Shown here one piece after another: positions 16,339 to 25,958 of a stretch of 64,000 nt of DNA (position 1 is the first letter of the stretch; every line of letters begins with the position of its first letter). This DNA is from Bin5 sp965232575 (lineage in GTDB: Bacteria; Chloroflexota; Anaerolineae; Caldilineales; Caldilineaceae), in NCBI GenBank assembly GCA_965232575.1, contig CBDDPZ010000009.1, forward strand, positions 1,302,001-1,366,000, read 5' to 3'. Below the pieces are notes generated by a model that saw only the letters and a program-made list of their open reading frames with translations, did not search any database and was not told where the DNA came from. The translations under genes and the position numbers were made by a program.

Positions 16339-17631
16339 TCAATCGCCGAGATGTGCGAAGGCCCCCATACCCTGGTAAACAGCGGCAGAGCCCAGGTCCT
16401 CTTCGATTCGCAGCAGTTGATTGTACTTGGCGACCCGGTCGCTGCGGGCGGGCGCGCCGGTCTTTATCTGCCCGGTGTTGAAGGCGACGACCAGGTCGGC
16501 GATTGTATCGTCCTCGGTCTCGCCTGAGCGGTGGCTGACGACTGCCGCCCAGCCTGCCCGGTGGCTCATTTCTATGGCGGCGATGCTTTCGGTCAGGGTG
16601 CCAATTTGGTTGACCTTACACAGCAAGGCGTTGCAGGCGCGCGCCTCAATGGCGCGTTCGATCCGCTTCACATTCGTTACCAGCAGATCGTCACCGACGA
16701 GTTGGACGCGTTCTCCAATCCTTGCGTGAAGCTGCTTCCAGCCGTCCCAGTCGTCCTCAGCCATGCCATCTTCAATGGAGATTATGGGGTAGCGGCTGCA
16801 CCAGTCCGCCCAGAGATCGACCATTTCTTCACTGGAGAGCTCTATGCCCTCAATATCAAGCTGGTAGCGCCCCGTCTCCTCGACGTACAGCTCGCTCACG
16901 GCCGGGTCCAGGGCGATGAATATGTCTTCGGCGGGTCGATATCCGGCCTTTTCAATCGCTTGCAGTATCACTTCGATTGCGGCGGCGTTCCCCCCCAAAC
17001 TGGGCGCGAATCCGCCTTCGTCGCCAACATTGGTGCTGTAACCGGCATCGTGGAGGACATCCTTGAGCGCGTGGTAGATTTCGGTTCCCCACCGGACGCC
17101 TTCGGCAAAGGATGGGGCGCCGGCCGGCATGACCATGAACTCCTGAAAGTCGGTACTGTCCACCGCGTGTTTGCCGCCGTTGAGGATGTTCATCATGGGC
17201 ACGGGGAGAGCGTGGGCGTTTACGCCGCCCAGGTAGCGGTACAGAGGCAGGTTTGAGGCTGCGGCAGCCGCTTTGGCGGTCGCCAGGCTGATGCCCAGAA
17301 TGGCATTTGCCCCCAACTTGCCCTTGTTCTGTGTACCGTCCAGTTCCAGCATGGCCTGATCGATGGCTACCTGATCGAGAGCGTCGGCGCCCTTCAGTCT
17401 TTCGGCGAGAACCGTGTTGACATTCTCCACAGCCTGCAAAACGCCTTTCCCGCCAAATCTTGACTTGTCACCGTCCCGCAGCTCGACCGCCTCATGGACC
17501 CCGGTGCTGGCTCCGCTGGGCACGGCCGCGCGACCGATTGCGCCGCCGCTCAACTGAATCTCTACTTCGACCGTAGGGTTGCCCCGACTGTCCAGAATCT
17601 GCCGCCCAACAATGGTTTCAATAATAGTCAT
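16339..17631 (-). CDS. eno: Enolase (phosphopyruvate hydratase)
   Basis: 430 residues, full length. Starts MTIIETIVGRQILDSRGNPTVEVE, the standard enolase N-terminus. Includes SGASTGVHEAVELRD (flexible loop), NVGDEGGFAPSL (catalytic acid residues), the metal ligands in ALDPAVSELY, SIEDGMAEDDWDGW and LVGDDLLVTN, the catalytic lysine in LLCKVNQIGTLTE, and SHRSGETEDDTIADL with KTGAPARSDRVAKYNQLLRIEE near the end. It interconverts 2-phosphoglycerate and phosphoenolpyruvate. ATG 17631 with AAGGA about 10 bases upstream. Divergent from the cysteine desulfurase gene. Confidence 0.98.
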   Translation of the reverse strand: MTIIETIVGRQILDSRGNPTVEVEIQLSGGAIGRAAVPSGASTGVHEAVELRDGDKSRFGGKGVLQAVENVNTVLAERLKGADALDQVAIDQAMLELDGTQNKGKLGANAILGISLATAKAAAAASNLPLYRYLGGVNAHALPVPMMNILNGGKHAVDSTDFQEFMVMPAGAPSFAEGVRWGTEIYHALKDVLHDAGYSTNVGDEGGFAPSLGGNAAAIEVILQAIEKAGYRPAEDIFIALDPAVSELYVEETGRYQLDIEGIELSSEEMVDLWADWCSRYPIISIEDGMAEDDWDGWKQLHARIGERVQLVGDDLLVTNVKRIERAIEARACNALLCKVNQIGTLTESIAAIEMSHRAGWAAVVSHRSGETEDDTIADLVVAFNTGQIKTGAPARSDRVAKYNQLLRIEEDLGSAAVYQGMGAFAHLGD

Positions 17632-17747
17632 CGGGTTTTTCCTTATTTCTTGCCGCCGGCACGGCCTTTTCCCGGCCTGTAAAGAGGGATGACAGACACA
17701 TTCGCTGTGTGCGTCTCCGGGCGTTGCTCATGTGTGCTGGAGAGAAC

Positions 17748-17776
17748 TTGAAAAAAAACTAAACAGTTAGTATGCT
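17748..17776 (+). promoter_or_regulatory. Sigma-70-type promoter for the cysteine desulfurase
   Basis: TTGAAA (17748-17753), 17-base spacer, TATGCT (17771-17776), with an A-rich spacer, about 70 bases ahead of the ATG. Confidence 0.5.
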
Positions 17777-17851
17777 TTGCCACTACGATAGTGCGCAAGG
17801 GGCGATCCTGCAAGTTGCATAGGTTGCCAGCGACAGAAGAGAGCTTATTGA

Positions 17852-19045
17852 ATGACACTGATATACCTGGACCATTCCGCAACAACACCGTTGCGCCCTG
17901 AAGTTTTCGCGGCAATGGAACCATTTTTCGGTTCGACCGACCAGAAAGATAACGCAAAGTACGGAAACCCATCCAGCATCCACCGCGCGGGGCGTGCAGC
18001 ACATGCCGGTCTGAGCGAGGCGCGGCGCACGATTGCCGACGTCCTGGGCGCTACGCCCAACGAAATCGTTTTGACTGGCTGCGGCAGCGAAAGTGATAAT
18101 GCGGCCCTGCGCGGCATCGCGCTGGCGCGGCGCAAGCAATTCGGAACAGATCGAATCATAACCACGCCGGTCGAGCATCACGCCGTCCTGTACACTGCAG
18201 AGGACTTGCGCGACTTTTTTGGATTCGAGTTGATGCTGCTGCCCGTGGACGGCGAGGGCCTGGTCTGTGCGGCCGACCTGGAGCAGGCACTTGGCGACGG
18301 CTCTGACGTTGCGGTGGTCAGCGTCATGTATGCCAACAATGAGATTGGGAGCGTGCAGGCTATAAGCGAATTGGGCGCGCTATGCCGGGCTCGAAACGTG
18401 CCGTTCCACACGGATGCAGTGCAGGCGGCCGGGAAGTTGCCGCTTGATGTCAATGCGTTGAAGGTAGACGCGCTCAGCGCCAGTGCGCACAAGTTTTACG
18501 GGCCGAAAGGCGTAGGCTTTCTCTATCTGCGCCGCGGTACGCCTTATCATCCCTTTCTTACCGGCGGCAGTCACGAGGGCAGGCGGCGGGCGGGCACGCA
18601 CAATGTGCCCGGCATCGTAGGGATGGCAACGGCTTTAGCTCTATGCGAAGCGGAGCGGGAGTCAGAGATGGAGCGGCTGCGCCAGCTCCGGGACCGGATC
18701 ATCGGCCACACTCTGGAGTCAGTTCCTGAAGCGCGTTTGACCGGCAGTCTCACGGAGCGGCTGGCGAATCACGCAAGTTTCACAATACGTGATGTAGAAG
18801 CGGAAGGCATACTGATCGCTCTGGACCTGGCCGGGATTGCGGCCAGCAGCGGGAGCGCATGCACAAGCGCGCGCCAGCGGCCCAGTCACGTTTTGGAAGC
18901 GGTAGGAATCCCCGTAGAGGAGCTGGCCGGGGGCCTGCGGTTAAGTCTTGGATGCAGTAACGACGCCCAACAGATCGAGTTCTTCCTGCAGAAGCTGCCA
19001 CAAATCGTCGACCAGCATCGGCAGACCATGCCTGCGCCTCTATAA
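17852..19045 (+). CDS. Cysteine desulfurase (NifS/IscS family)
   Basis: 397 residues, PLP-dependent class V aminotransferase fold. Starts MTLIYLDHSATTPLRPEV; the PLP lysine lies in SASAHKFYGPKGVGFLY, and the persulfide-forming cysteine in SSGSACTSARQRPSHVLEA, the long-loop group I (IscS/NifS) arrangement. It transfers sulfur from cysteine to Fe-S scaffold or thiolation proteins. No iscU or other Fe-S gene is adjacent, so which pathway it serves is open; mnmA, a tRNA thiolase needing such a donor, is present at 37.9 kb. The DUF3592-like gene starts 46 bases downstream. Confidence 0.93.
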   Translation: MTLIYLDHSATTPLRPEVFAAMEPFFGSTDQKDNAKYGNPSSIHRAGRAAHAGLSEARRTIADVLGATPNEIVLTGCGSESDNAALRGIALARRKQFGTDRIITTPVEHHAVLYTAEDLRDFFGFELMLLPVDGEGLVCAADLEQALGDGSDVAVVSVMYANNEIGSVQAISELGALCRARNVPFHTDAVQAAGKLPLDVNALKVDALSASAHKFYGPKGVGFLYLRRGTPYHPFLTGGSHEGRRRAGTHNVPGIVGMATALALCEAERESEMERLRQLRDRIIGHTLESVPEARLTGSLTERLANHASFTIRDVEAEGILIALDLAGIAASSGSACTSARQRPSHVLEAVGIPVEELAGGLRLSLGCSNDAQQIEFFLQKLPQIVDQHRQTMPAPL

Positions 19046-19091
19046 ACTTTTCGAGCGCCGCCGGCGTGGACGGCGGCTGCCCCCAATTCGT

Positions 19092-19667
19092 ATGCGCACC
19101 TTTCCTCGAAATCATCCCCAACAGATCCATTCAAGTGATCATGACCTGACGCTGGTCAGACTACTCAGCCTGGATTTGCCGGCAATCGTCAGTTTGATTT
19201 TTGTTTTGGGGGCTGTCATTCCTGCAGCGCTGGTTCTGACGCTCGGCTATCTGCCAGTTGGCTTCTTCAGCGCCGCGTTCGGACGGGGCGACATGGACAG
19301 GCTGGTATTTGAGGGAGCGGAGATTCCTTTGTTGGTGGCAGGGGCGGGAACAGTTCTCTTGTTGGCGGCGCCGACCTTCTACTGGCGGGTCCAACATTTC
19401 CGCCGGGTTCTGCTATCCACCACTATCGTTCGCGGGCAGATCAGGGGCCTGAACTTCACTCCGCTGGAATACAGCGTTGACTACGTGTACTGGTTTCAGC
19501 AGCGCGCGTATACAGGCCGCAATTCGATCCGCCGCAATCACCGACGTGAAAAGCGGTCGAGTCTACGACCGGGCCAAAATATTTCAGCTTTGGTAGACAG
19601 TTCTCAGCCAGAGGCTTCCGTCGTGCTGGAACTTTATTCGCGCAGGGACGACAGCATGGGCTTGTAA
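19092..19667 (+). CDS. DUF3592-like membrane protein
   Basis: 191 residues from ATG 19092; an open extension to 18948 overlaps the desulfurase and is unlikely. Two hydrophobic segments (about residues 22-55 and 75-95) precede a C-terminal domain with VRGQIRGLNFTPLEYSVDYVYWF and QNISALVDSSQPEASVVLELYSR. The pattern of a short beta domain ending in V-D-x-x-x-P-x-x-S resembles DUF3592 proteins. Function unknown; the domain is probably exposed at the membrane surface. Same strand as the desulfurase. Confidence 0.55.
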   Translation: MRTFPRNHPQQIHSSDHDLTLVRLLSLDLPAIVSLIFVLGAVIPAALVLTLGYLPVGFFSAAFGRGDMDRLVFEGAEIPLLVAGAGTVLLLAAPTFYWRVQHFRRVLLSTTIVRGQIRGLNFTPLEYSVDYVYWFQQRAYTGRNSIRRNHRREKRSSLRPGQNISALVDSSQPEASVVLELYSRRDDSMGL

Positions 19668-19795
19668 GGTTCATCAGGACTGCCTTCCCTCCCTCAATCC
19701 CCACTTCAAATCACGCGAACAGGACGGCTGCAGGGCGATGCGGTCTGCATCGCGATACATACGAAGCTGCTCTCTTGCGTTATACTTAACCCGGT

Positions 19796-20926
19796 ATGGA
19801 TCTTGACTGGACGTACAAGCCGCGCCGCCGACGCCGCAGAGGGTGTTTCGTCTGGAGCGGTTTGGTTCTGCTTCTGGCCGTCTACTTGTACATACAGCGC
19901 CCGGACTGGCTTGTGAGGCAGCCGCCGCCGCTCGCGACGACCCCCACGCCCAGCGCGCTCTACTGGCAGACGAAGGCGGAAGCGCACATTGCCGCCGGCA
20001 ACTTCGGCGAAGCCACGGCTGCACTCGAGCGAATGGCCGAACTGGAACCGGAGAATGCCGACCCCCTGGTTGCCCTGGCAGAACTGCATCTGATGGCGCG
20101 TCAGGTCGAACAGGCCTATGCTCTCACGCAGAAGGCGGTTCAGCTCGAGGACAAGAATGTGGCGGCGCTGACGATGCACGCGCGCGTGTTGGACTGGCGG
20201 GGAAACTACGATTCGGCCAGCGATTTCGCTTTCCAGGCGCTCGAACTGGAGCCGGACAATCCCGACGTCCTGGCAGTATTGGGCGAGATTTACAGTGATG
20301 TGGGGAACTACGCGGTCGCGCTGGAATACTTGGAAGAAGCCCTGGCCATCGATCCCTCGAATGTGATGGCCCGTCGAAACCTTGGCTACTTGTTTGAAAT
20401 ACAGAAAGATTTTGAGCGGGCCATCGTCGAATACGGCCGGGCCGTTGAACTGGCGCCGAATCGGCCCGATCTGTTCATTGAATTGGGAAGGCAATACGAG
20501 CACCAGAAAGAGTGGGGACTTGCCATTGAGAGTTATGAAAAGGCTGTGAATGCGGGAGAGACTGCTTTCGCGCTGGATGCGCTCGGCTGGGCGTTGTGGC
20601 AGAGCGGAGACCATTTGCAGGCGCTGCGCATATTAAAAAGGGCAGCCGAATTGGAACCGGAAAACGGCCTGGTGCTGGCCCATTTGGGCATGGCCTATTA
20701 TCGCCGTCTCAACTACGAGAGCGCAGCCGAAATACTTGAAAAAGCGATGTCTCTCATGAACGAAAATGAAATCAACGCCCAATTCACACTGACTCTGGGC
20801 CTGTCCCACGTCTATAAGAAGCCGCAAGAATGCGACCGGGCCGTGCCCTGGCTGCGCAAGACCCTGGAGTTCGCCCCGGGGCTTTCTTCCGCTCTACACG
20901 GGATGCGCCGGTGTAGTTCCAGTTAG
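19796..20926 (+). CDS. Membrane-anchored tetratricopeptide-repeat protein
   Basis: 376 residues. An Arg-rich N-terminus (KPRRRRRRG) precedes a single transmembrane helix (about 17-34), a short Pro/Thr linker, then about eight TPR units, for example AALERMAELEPENADPLVAL, ALEYLEEALAIDPSNVMARR and AIVEYGRAVELAPNRPDLF. The positive-inside rule puts the TPR domain outside the cytoplasm. TPR arrays mediate protein contacts; a partner cannot be named. The stand-alone ATG at 19796 has no strong ribosome-binding site. Confidence 0.8.
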   Translation: MDLDWTYKPRRRRRRGCFVWSGLVLLLAVYLYIQRPDWLVRQPPPLATTPTPSALYWQTKAEAHIAAGNFGEATAALERMAELEPENADPLVALAELHLMARQVEQAYALTQKAVQLEDKNVAALTMHARVLDWRGNYDSASDFAFQALELEPDNPDVLAVLGEIYSDVGNYAVALEYLEEALAIDPSNVMARRNLGYLFEIQKDFERAIVEYGRAVELAPNRPDLFIELGRQYEHQKEWGLAIESYEKAVNAGETAFALDALGWALWQSGDHLQALRILKRAAELEPENGLVLAHLGMAYYRRLNYESAAEILEKAMSLMNENEINAQFTLTLGLSHVYKKPQECDRAVPWLRKTLEFAPGLSSALHGMRRCSSS

Positions 20927-21262
20927 TCGGCCGGCGGCGCCGGTTTCCTGGGTGGAAATTGGCAATCACAACGCTACGCTGGCAAACGAGAGCGGCCCTG
21001 TCGTTACGAACTGTCGTTGCAAATGTCTTACAACCGCGCCCGACTGAAATCCTCCTTGCCCCGCCCCACAATTGCAGCGCCATCACGCGACGACGGGCAG
21101 CGGGAGCCTGCGGAGCAACCCGCGCCGATGCGGCCGCCTGCTCAGGCGGAACGGAGCGCTTTAATCCGCGAGCGGGTCGCCACACGGACAGTTACCTCCA
21201 AGCGCCGACTCCAGCGTCCCGGCACACCCCTTAAAGTCCTGCAACAGCCTATCCAGGCAGGC

Positions 21263-22660
21263 ATGCGGAAAGTTTTCGACCTGCGCCGCCTCCTCCTTGT
21301 CATGGGGGTGACGGCGATTGTTTTGCTGCTGCCCACGCCGGCCGGGCTAAGCGTAGACGGCCACAAAGCATTAGCGCTCTTCGCCTTTTCGGGCCTGATC
21401 CTGGCGCTGGAACCGGCGCCCCTGCCAATCGTTGCTCTGCTGGTGCCAATCGTTCAGATCGCGCTTGGGGTGGATGACGCGGGAGGCGCCTTCGAACCGT
21501 TCGGCACACCTGTCGTTTTCCTGATCCTGGGAAGCCTTTTCCTGGCAGAGGCGTTGCGGAAACATGGTCTCACCCGACGCCTGGCGCTCCATGCAATCGT
21601 AAGCAGTAAAGGTCAATTCGGCCCGCTGGTCCTGGCGATCATGGTAATCACCGGCGGTCTCAGCATGTTTGTCCTGAACACGGCTACGGCTGCCGTGCTG
21701 ATACCCGTCGCAATTACGATTGCCCAACAGGTGCCGCGACCGGAGGATGGGCGCAAGGCCCTTGCCGTCCTGATACTCGCCATCGGCTACAGCTCGAGCA
21801 TCGGCGCGATCGCTACAATCATGGGGAGCGGCGAAAACGCAATTGCCAGCGGTTTGCTGGGGCAGTTGTATGGGTTCGGTTTCGTCGACTGGATGAAATA
21901 CGGTTTGCCGGTGGTACTGGTTTTGATACCGCTCGTGTGGCTACTGCTGCCGCGTTTGTTCGCTCTGCCGGAACTGACGATCGATATCGAACCGGCCAGC
22001 CGGGAAATAGAGCGGCTGGGCAGGCTTTCCGGACCGGAGAGGGAAATTATCGCCGTGCTGCTGGTTTCGATCAGCCTGTGGATTGCGGGCGGGTATATTG
22101 AGCATCTCCTCAAACTTCCGGCCACGCTCCTGAGCAGCGCGGTGATCGCGATCGGCGCAGTGGCCGTGCTCTCGGTGGAAAAGATCGTCGACTGGAGCGA
22201 TCTGAAAGGGGTGAACTGGGGCGTCTTTTTCGTTATTGGCGCAGGCCTGACGTTGGGCGATGCGCTGGAGAAGACAGGAGCCAGTGCCTGGTTTGCCAAC
22301 CTTGTTGCGCCGACGTTTGAGGGTCTGCCCTTTTTTGGCGTGCTGGCTGCTTTGATTCTGCTGGCCTTCTGCATCACGCAGTTTATGAACAACGTGCCGC
22401 TTGGCGCCATCCTGGCGCCGGTCCTGATCACATTGGGGCAGGCCTCCGGCATTGACCCGGTACGGCTTGTTATTCCGACGATATTCGCAGTCGCCCTGGC
22501 ATTCGCGCTGCCCAGCGGTTCGGCACGCATGATTCTTATCGCGGTCACCGGTGTGGTGGACCGGCAGGAGATGCTACGCACAGGCGTGATCGTCGGTCTG
22601 GCATGTTCAGGCGTTATATTTGTGTTCTTCCTGCTGCTCAGCCAACTGGGCATGATCTGA
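21263..22660 (+). CDS. SLC13/DASS-family anion transporter
   Basis: 465 residues from ATG 21263 give the usual length for this family. The frame is open to 21017, adding an 82-residue Arg/Pro-rich segment with no recognisable conservation, so the start is uncertain (ATG 21128 is another option). It has 11-12 hydrophobic segments, including GTPVVFLILGSLFLAEALRK, FVLNTATAAVLIPVAITIA (the SNT-like carboxylate-binding hairpin region) and FCITQFMNNVPLGAILAPV (the second one). DASS/SLC13 proteins move dicarboxylates, sulfate or similar anions, usually with sodium; the substrate is not predictable here. Confidence 0.8.
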   Translation: MRKVFDLRRLLLVMGVTAIVLLLPTPAGLSVDGHKALALFAFSGLILALEPAPLPIVALLVPIVQIALGVDDAGGAFEPFGTPVVFLILGSLFLAEALRKHGLTRRLALHAIVSSKGQFGPLVLAIMVITGGLSMFVLNTATAAVLIPVAITIAQQVPRPEDGRKALAVLILAIGYSSSIGAIATIMGSGENAIASGLLGQLYGFGFVDWMKYGLPVVLVLIPLVWLLLPRLFALPELTIDIEPASREIERLGRLSGPEREIIAVLLVSISLWIAGGYIEHLLKLPATLLSSAVIAIGAVAVLSVEKIVDWSDLKGVNWGVFFVIGAGLTLGDALEKTGASAWFANLVAPTFEGLPFFGVLAALILLAFCITQFMNNVPLGAILAPVLITLGQASGIDPVRLVIPTIFAVALAFALPSGSARMILIAVTGVVDRQEMLRTGVIVGLACSGVIFVFFLLLSQLGMI

Positions 22661-22741
22661 TGGAATTGATTTCGTCCCGACTTTTCTACCAATTGTGAAC
22701 GCAGACATGCAGGTCTCAGCGAAAAAACAGGGAGGTAGCGT

Positions 22742-23089
22742 ATGCGCGTCTGGCTAATCGGCGCCGGCAATATCGGTTCGGTCGCGCTGCGGCAACTTCA
22801 GAAGAACTCGGCTGTCGAAATCTTCGTCAGTGACCCGTCCGACCAACCGGAGGCTGTGCGCAGCGGCTTGATCGAGCGGGTCGATCTCGTCGCTAACATA
22901 TCGCCCGTAAATGTCAATGAGATCGCCCGACGTGTGCGTCCAGACCTGATTCTGCTCTCCCCCGGAATTGGCGAACAGGGCTTCGGCGCAGTCGAAGGCA
23001 GTAAAGCTTTGTCCGAGGCTCTGAACTACGAGACGATAATTGCCAGCGAATACCCGTGCCTGATTCTTTCGCTGTCGAACCATAACTGA
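22742..23089 (+). CDS. Small NAD(P)-binding Rossmann-fold protein
   Basis: 115 residues with a good GGGAGG ribosome-binding site before ATG 22742. Starts MRVWLIGAGNIGSVALRQL, a textbook dinucleotide-binding GxGxxG, followed by VEIFVSDPSDQPEAV, where an acidic residue at the end of beta 2 suggests NAD rather than NADP. It stops after roughly one Rossmann half, so it is too short to be a full dehydrogenase. It may bind a nucleotide as a sensor, or be a truncated dehydrogenase. The STAND NTPase gene begins 59 bases downstream. Confidence 0.65.
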   Translation: MRVWLIGAGNIGSVALRQLQKNSAVEIFVSDPSDQPEAVRSGLIERVDLVANISPVNVNEIARRVRPDLILLSPGIGEQGFGAVEGSKALSEALNYETIIASEYPCLILSLSNHN

Positions 23090-23148
23090 TCGACGCCGTT
23101 CCTTTAACTTGTGGCATTTGCCTCTTCTATCTCAGCAGTCGTTGAGAG

Positions 23149-25332
23149 ATGACCGACGAATTATCGCAGATCCGGCACAATCTAGGTGTTTACAGGCTGC
23201 GCGGCTTCAGCGGGCGCGACGCGGAGCTTAATGCTCTGTGCCGCTGGCTGCTCGAAAAGAGCGAACAGCCGGCGCTGGCGATCAGCGGTGGCCAAGGCAA
23301 TGGAAAGAGTACGCTGGCTACCGCGGCTGCGTGGAAGACGATTCACCACTTTCCGGACGGAATCATCTGGGTGGGAGCCGCGGGCCGGGACCGCTTCCGC
23401 ATGTACGACATTGTGCGCACGCTGGACACGGTGCTCGGCACGACCCTAACGCGGGTAAGCGAGGACCGCTGGGGAATCGGCATCCTCGAACAGCTTTACC
23501 GCCGCCGCCGTCTGCTCATTCTGGACGAACTCTCAGGCGCGACCGACCGCGAGATTCAGACGCTGGCCGAGATCATCAGCCATCTGCATGATGCGGAGAA
23601 TCAGTCCCATATTGTGTTGATTGATCGCGACATTCACCCTGAGTTTGCTGAACTGGTAGGTGACCGGCACCTTCAATTGGGCGGGTTGCCGCTTTCTGAG
23701 GTAGTAGGCTTTGTCCATGCGCGTGCGCCCGAATCGGTCCGGGATACGGCGTTGCGCAACGTCGAGGGCCTGCACCGCCGGACAGGCGGCAGACCCCTGA
23801 GCATGCGACTGGTGATGGGGCTGCTGATCGACTTTGGACTATGGAGCGAGCTGGACGAGCTGCTGGCGGAGCTGCCGGCCGAGGACGGCGTCATGGACAT
23901 GTCCAGCGTGGCGGGCTTTGCGGTCGAAAACTTCGCCGCATTCTGGCCGGAGGCTGGGCTGATCCTGGATCGACTGGTCAGCGCCGCGGGCGGCGCCACT
24001 TACCAGGCGCTGACCGAGCTGTTCACGGTGGGGATGGGCGCCGAGGCCGAAACACGCCAGACCTTCGAAGGCCTGGTCACGCGTGCCCTGGTCGAAGTGG
24101 ACCTCTTTGATCGCAGGATCGTCGTGCAGCCGGTCGTGCGCCGCTACCTTGTCGAGGGCGCGGTCATGCTGGGCGAAGACTGGCATCGTCAGCACTCGCG
24201 TTATTATCTGCAGTTCGCTCAACGCTACCAGGAGCTGCCGGTCCAGCGCTGGCAGGAGATCGACCCGTTCTGGGGAAACGTTCACTGGGGGGCGGACTGG
24301 GCAACTGATCGGGTGGAGCGCATTTTCGGTCAATCCGTAGAGAAGATGGTCGGGGACAGGCTGGAGATCGAGGGGCTGCGCGACATGCCGATAAACTTCC
24401 CGGAGGTGCAGGGCGACCTCAAATTGATGCGCGATTACGCGCTCGCGCTGGCTCACTATGCTTTCTGGCGGCATCCGCCGGGCATCTGGCGCTGGCTGTG
24501 CGGCGGCGCGGTGGCTGCCATCGCGCTCGGCGACGCGGGCGATTTCGGCTGGATGCTGGCCAACATCGGCCGTCAGCGGTTCTTCAACGGTGAAGTCGAA
24601 GAGGCGATTGAATGGCTGCAGAGGGCGCTGCGCATTTTTGACGAGCGGGACATGCTGATGGCGATGGCTTACGGGCACACCGATCTCGGTACTTCTTTCC
24701 GCGTGCTGGAGGAACCGCGTCAGGCACTCGATCATTTCTGGCTGGCATTCGAAGCGGCCGCGCAGCTCGGCGACCCCCGTTCGCTGGCGCCCGCCTACAT
24801 GAATCTTGGAAGCGCCTATCTCAGCCTGAACAATTTCGAACGGGCAGTCGAACAGCACCGCAAGGCGCTACGCGTGGCTTTGCGGCTGGGAGATGAAGGG
24901 CTGGTGGCCAGCGCCCATAACAATCTGGGACTGGCCATGGAAGGGATGGCGATGTACGCCGAGGCGCAACGAGCATACGAGTCGGCCCTTACCGTGTTTC
25001 AACGAAACCTCGACGATACCGGCATCAGCACCTGTTACAACAACCTCGGCTCCGTCTGCTATGCGCGGCAGGATTTCGCGGCCGCCCTCGACTGGTATGA
25101 GAAAGATCTGGCTCTGTCGGACAAGCGCGGCGCCTGGATGGACAAGGCGGCAACGCTGCATAACCTGGGCCATGTTGCGCTCGAACAGCAGAACCACGCG
25201 CAGGCGGCGGAGTACTTCCGGCGAAGCCGCGAGTTGTACGCCGCCTTCCAACTGGATGAATACGTGGCGGAAGAGGATGAGATGCTGGCCTACGTGGCCG
25301 CGGTAGCTTCCCCGAGCAGATCCCAACGCTAA
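23149..25332 (+). CDS. STAND-type NTPase with C-terminal TPR repeats
   Basis: 727 residues. RGFSGRDAELNALCRWL opens an NB-ARC/STAND module; Walker A is GGQGNGKST (47-55), Walker B is RRRLLILDEL, and a winged-helix-like region with GLPLSEVVGFVHARAPE and GGRPLSMRL (GxP motif) follows. From about residue 480 the protein turns into 5-6 TPRs, e.g. EEAIEWLQRALRIFDERDM and ALDWYEKDLALSDKRGAWMD. STAND proteins act as ligand-triggered switches in regulation, signalling or phage defence. There is no fused effector or DNA-binding domain, so its output is unknown. The ribosome-binding site is weak. Confidence 0.75.
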   Translation: MTDELSQIRHNLGVYRLRGFSGRDAELNALCRWLLEKSEQPALAISGGQGNGKSTLATAAAWKTIHHFPDGIIWVGAAGRDRFRMYDIVRTLDTVLGTTLTRVSEDRWGIGILEQLYRRRRLLILDELSGATDREIQTLAEIISHLHDAENQSHIVLIDRDIHPEFAELVGDRHLQLGGLPLSEVVGFVHARAPESVRDTALRNVEGLHRRTGGRPLSMRLVMGLLIDFGLWSELDELLAELPAEDGVMDMSSVAGFAVENFAAFWPEAGLILDRLVSAAGGATYQALTELFTVGMGAEAETRQTFEGLVTRALVEVDLFDRRIVVQPVVRRYLVEGAVMLGEDWHRQHSRYYLQFAQRYQELPVQRWQEIDPFWGNVHWGADWATDRVERIFGQSVEKMVGDRLEIEGLRDMPINFPEVQGDLKLMRDYALALAHYAFWRHPPGIWRWLCGGAVAAIALGDAGDFGWMLANIGRQRFFNGEVEEAIEWLQRALRIFDERDMLMAMAYGHTDLGTSFRVLEEPRQALDHFWLAFEAAAQLGDPRSLAPAYMNLGSAYLSLNNFERAVEQHRKALRVALRLGDEGLVASAHNNLGLAMEGMAMYAEAQRAYESALTVFQRNLDDTGISTCYNNLGSVCYARQDFAAALDWYEKDLALSDKRGAWMDKAATLHNLGHVALEQQNHAQAAEYFRRSRELYAAFQLDEYVAEEDEMLAYVAAVASPSRSQR

Positions 25333-25364
25333 CAAAACGCTTACGTTTCAGACAGATCAGAATC

Positions 25365-25393
25365 TTGTCAGGCGACAGGAACTGTGCTACACT
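25365..25393 (+). promoter_or_regulatory. Sigma-70-type promoter of groESL
   Basis: TTGTCA (25365-25370), 17-base spacer, TACACT (25388-25393). The predicted start of transcription falls just before the CIRCE operator. Confidence 0.7.
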
Positions 25394-25403
25394 TTCTGCT
25401 GGT

Positions 25404-25430
25404 TTAGCACTCACGCCGTTTGAGTGCTAA
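25404..25430 (+). promoter_or_regulatory. CIRCE operator (HrcA binding site)
   Basis: TTAGCACTC (25404-25412), nine-base spacer, GAGTGCTAA (25422-25430): a perfect match to the CIRCE consensus. HrcA bound here represses groESL under normal temperature and releases it on heat shock. The position, directly after the -10 box, fits repression by blocking initiation or early elongation. Confidence 0.95.
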
Positions 25431-25595
25431 TTGGGTAACTAAAGGGCTGTTCAGACTGTGCAGGCGGGTTCTGTGAATGGATGGGCGGCCAGACTATCGT
25501 GTGTGATCGGATGCAATTCCCGTTTTCAAATGGCGGGCAATCTACTGTAACTGGCATTTCATCAGAAAAGGTCAAAAGGCAAGGAGGAAGTTCGA

Positions 25596-25886
25596 ATGAA
25601 TCTTAAGCCGCTCGGTGATCGGCTGGTAGTCCAGCCCCTGGAGGGAGAGGAACAGACTTCCACGGGCATCTATCTGCCGGAAACTGCCAAAGAGAAGCCG
25701 CAGCAGGGCGAGGTAGTCGCAGCGGGTCCCGGCGCACGGGACGAAGACGGCAAGCGCATCGCCATGGATGTCTCCGTCGGTGATATCGTTCTTTACGCGA
25801 AGTACTCCGGCACGAACATTAAGCTGGATGCGACCGAAGTTCTGATTCTCAAGGAATCGGACGTATTGGCGCTCGTCGAAAACTAA
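25596..25886 (+). CDS. groS: Co-chaperonin GroES
   Basis: 96 residues. MNLKPLGDRLVVQPLEGEEQTSTGIYLPETAKEKPQQGEV is split here by the mobile-loop region around residues 17-35, and the C-terminal strand is DATEVLILKESDVLALVE. The protein caps GroEL as a heptameric ring. AAGGAGG sits 7-8 bases before ATG 25596. The leader from the predicted start is about 190 bases. It lies 72 bases upstream of groEL in a HrcA-controlled operon. Confidence 0.97.
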   Translation: MNLKPLGDRLVVQPLEGEEQTSTGIYLPETAKEKPQQGEVVAAGPGARDEDGKRIAMDVSVGDIVLYAKYSGTNIKLDATEVLILKESDVLALVEN

Positions 25887-25958
25887 TCTGCCCTACACTG
25901 GACAGGCTCAACTCGCCCGCCACTGGAGTGCGGGTCAAACTAGAGGAGATAGACCGCA

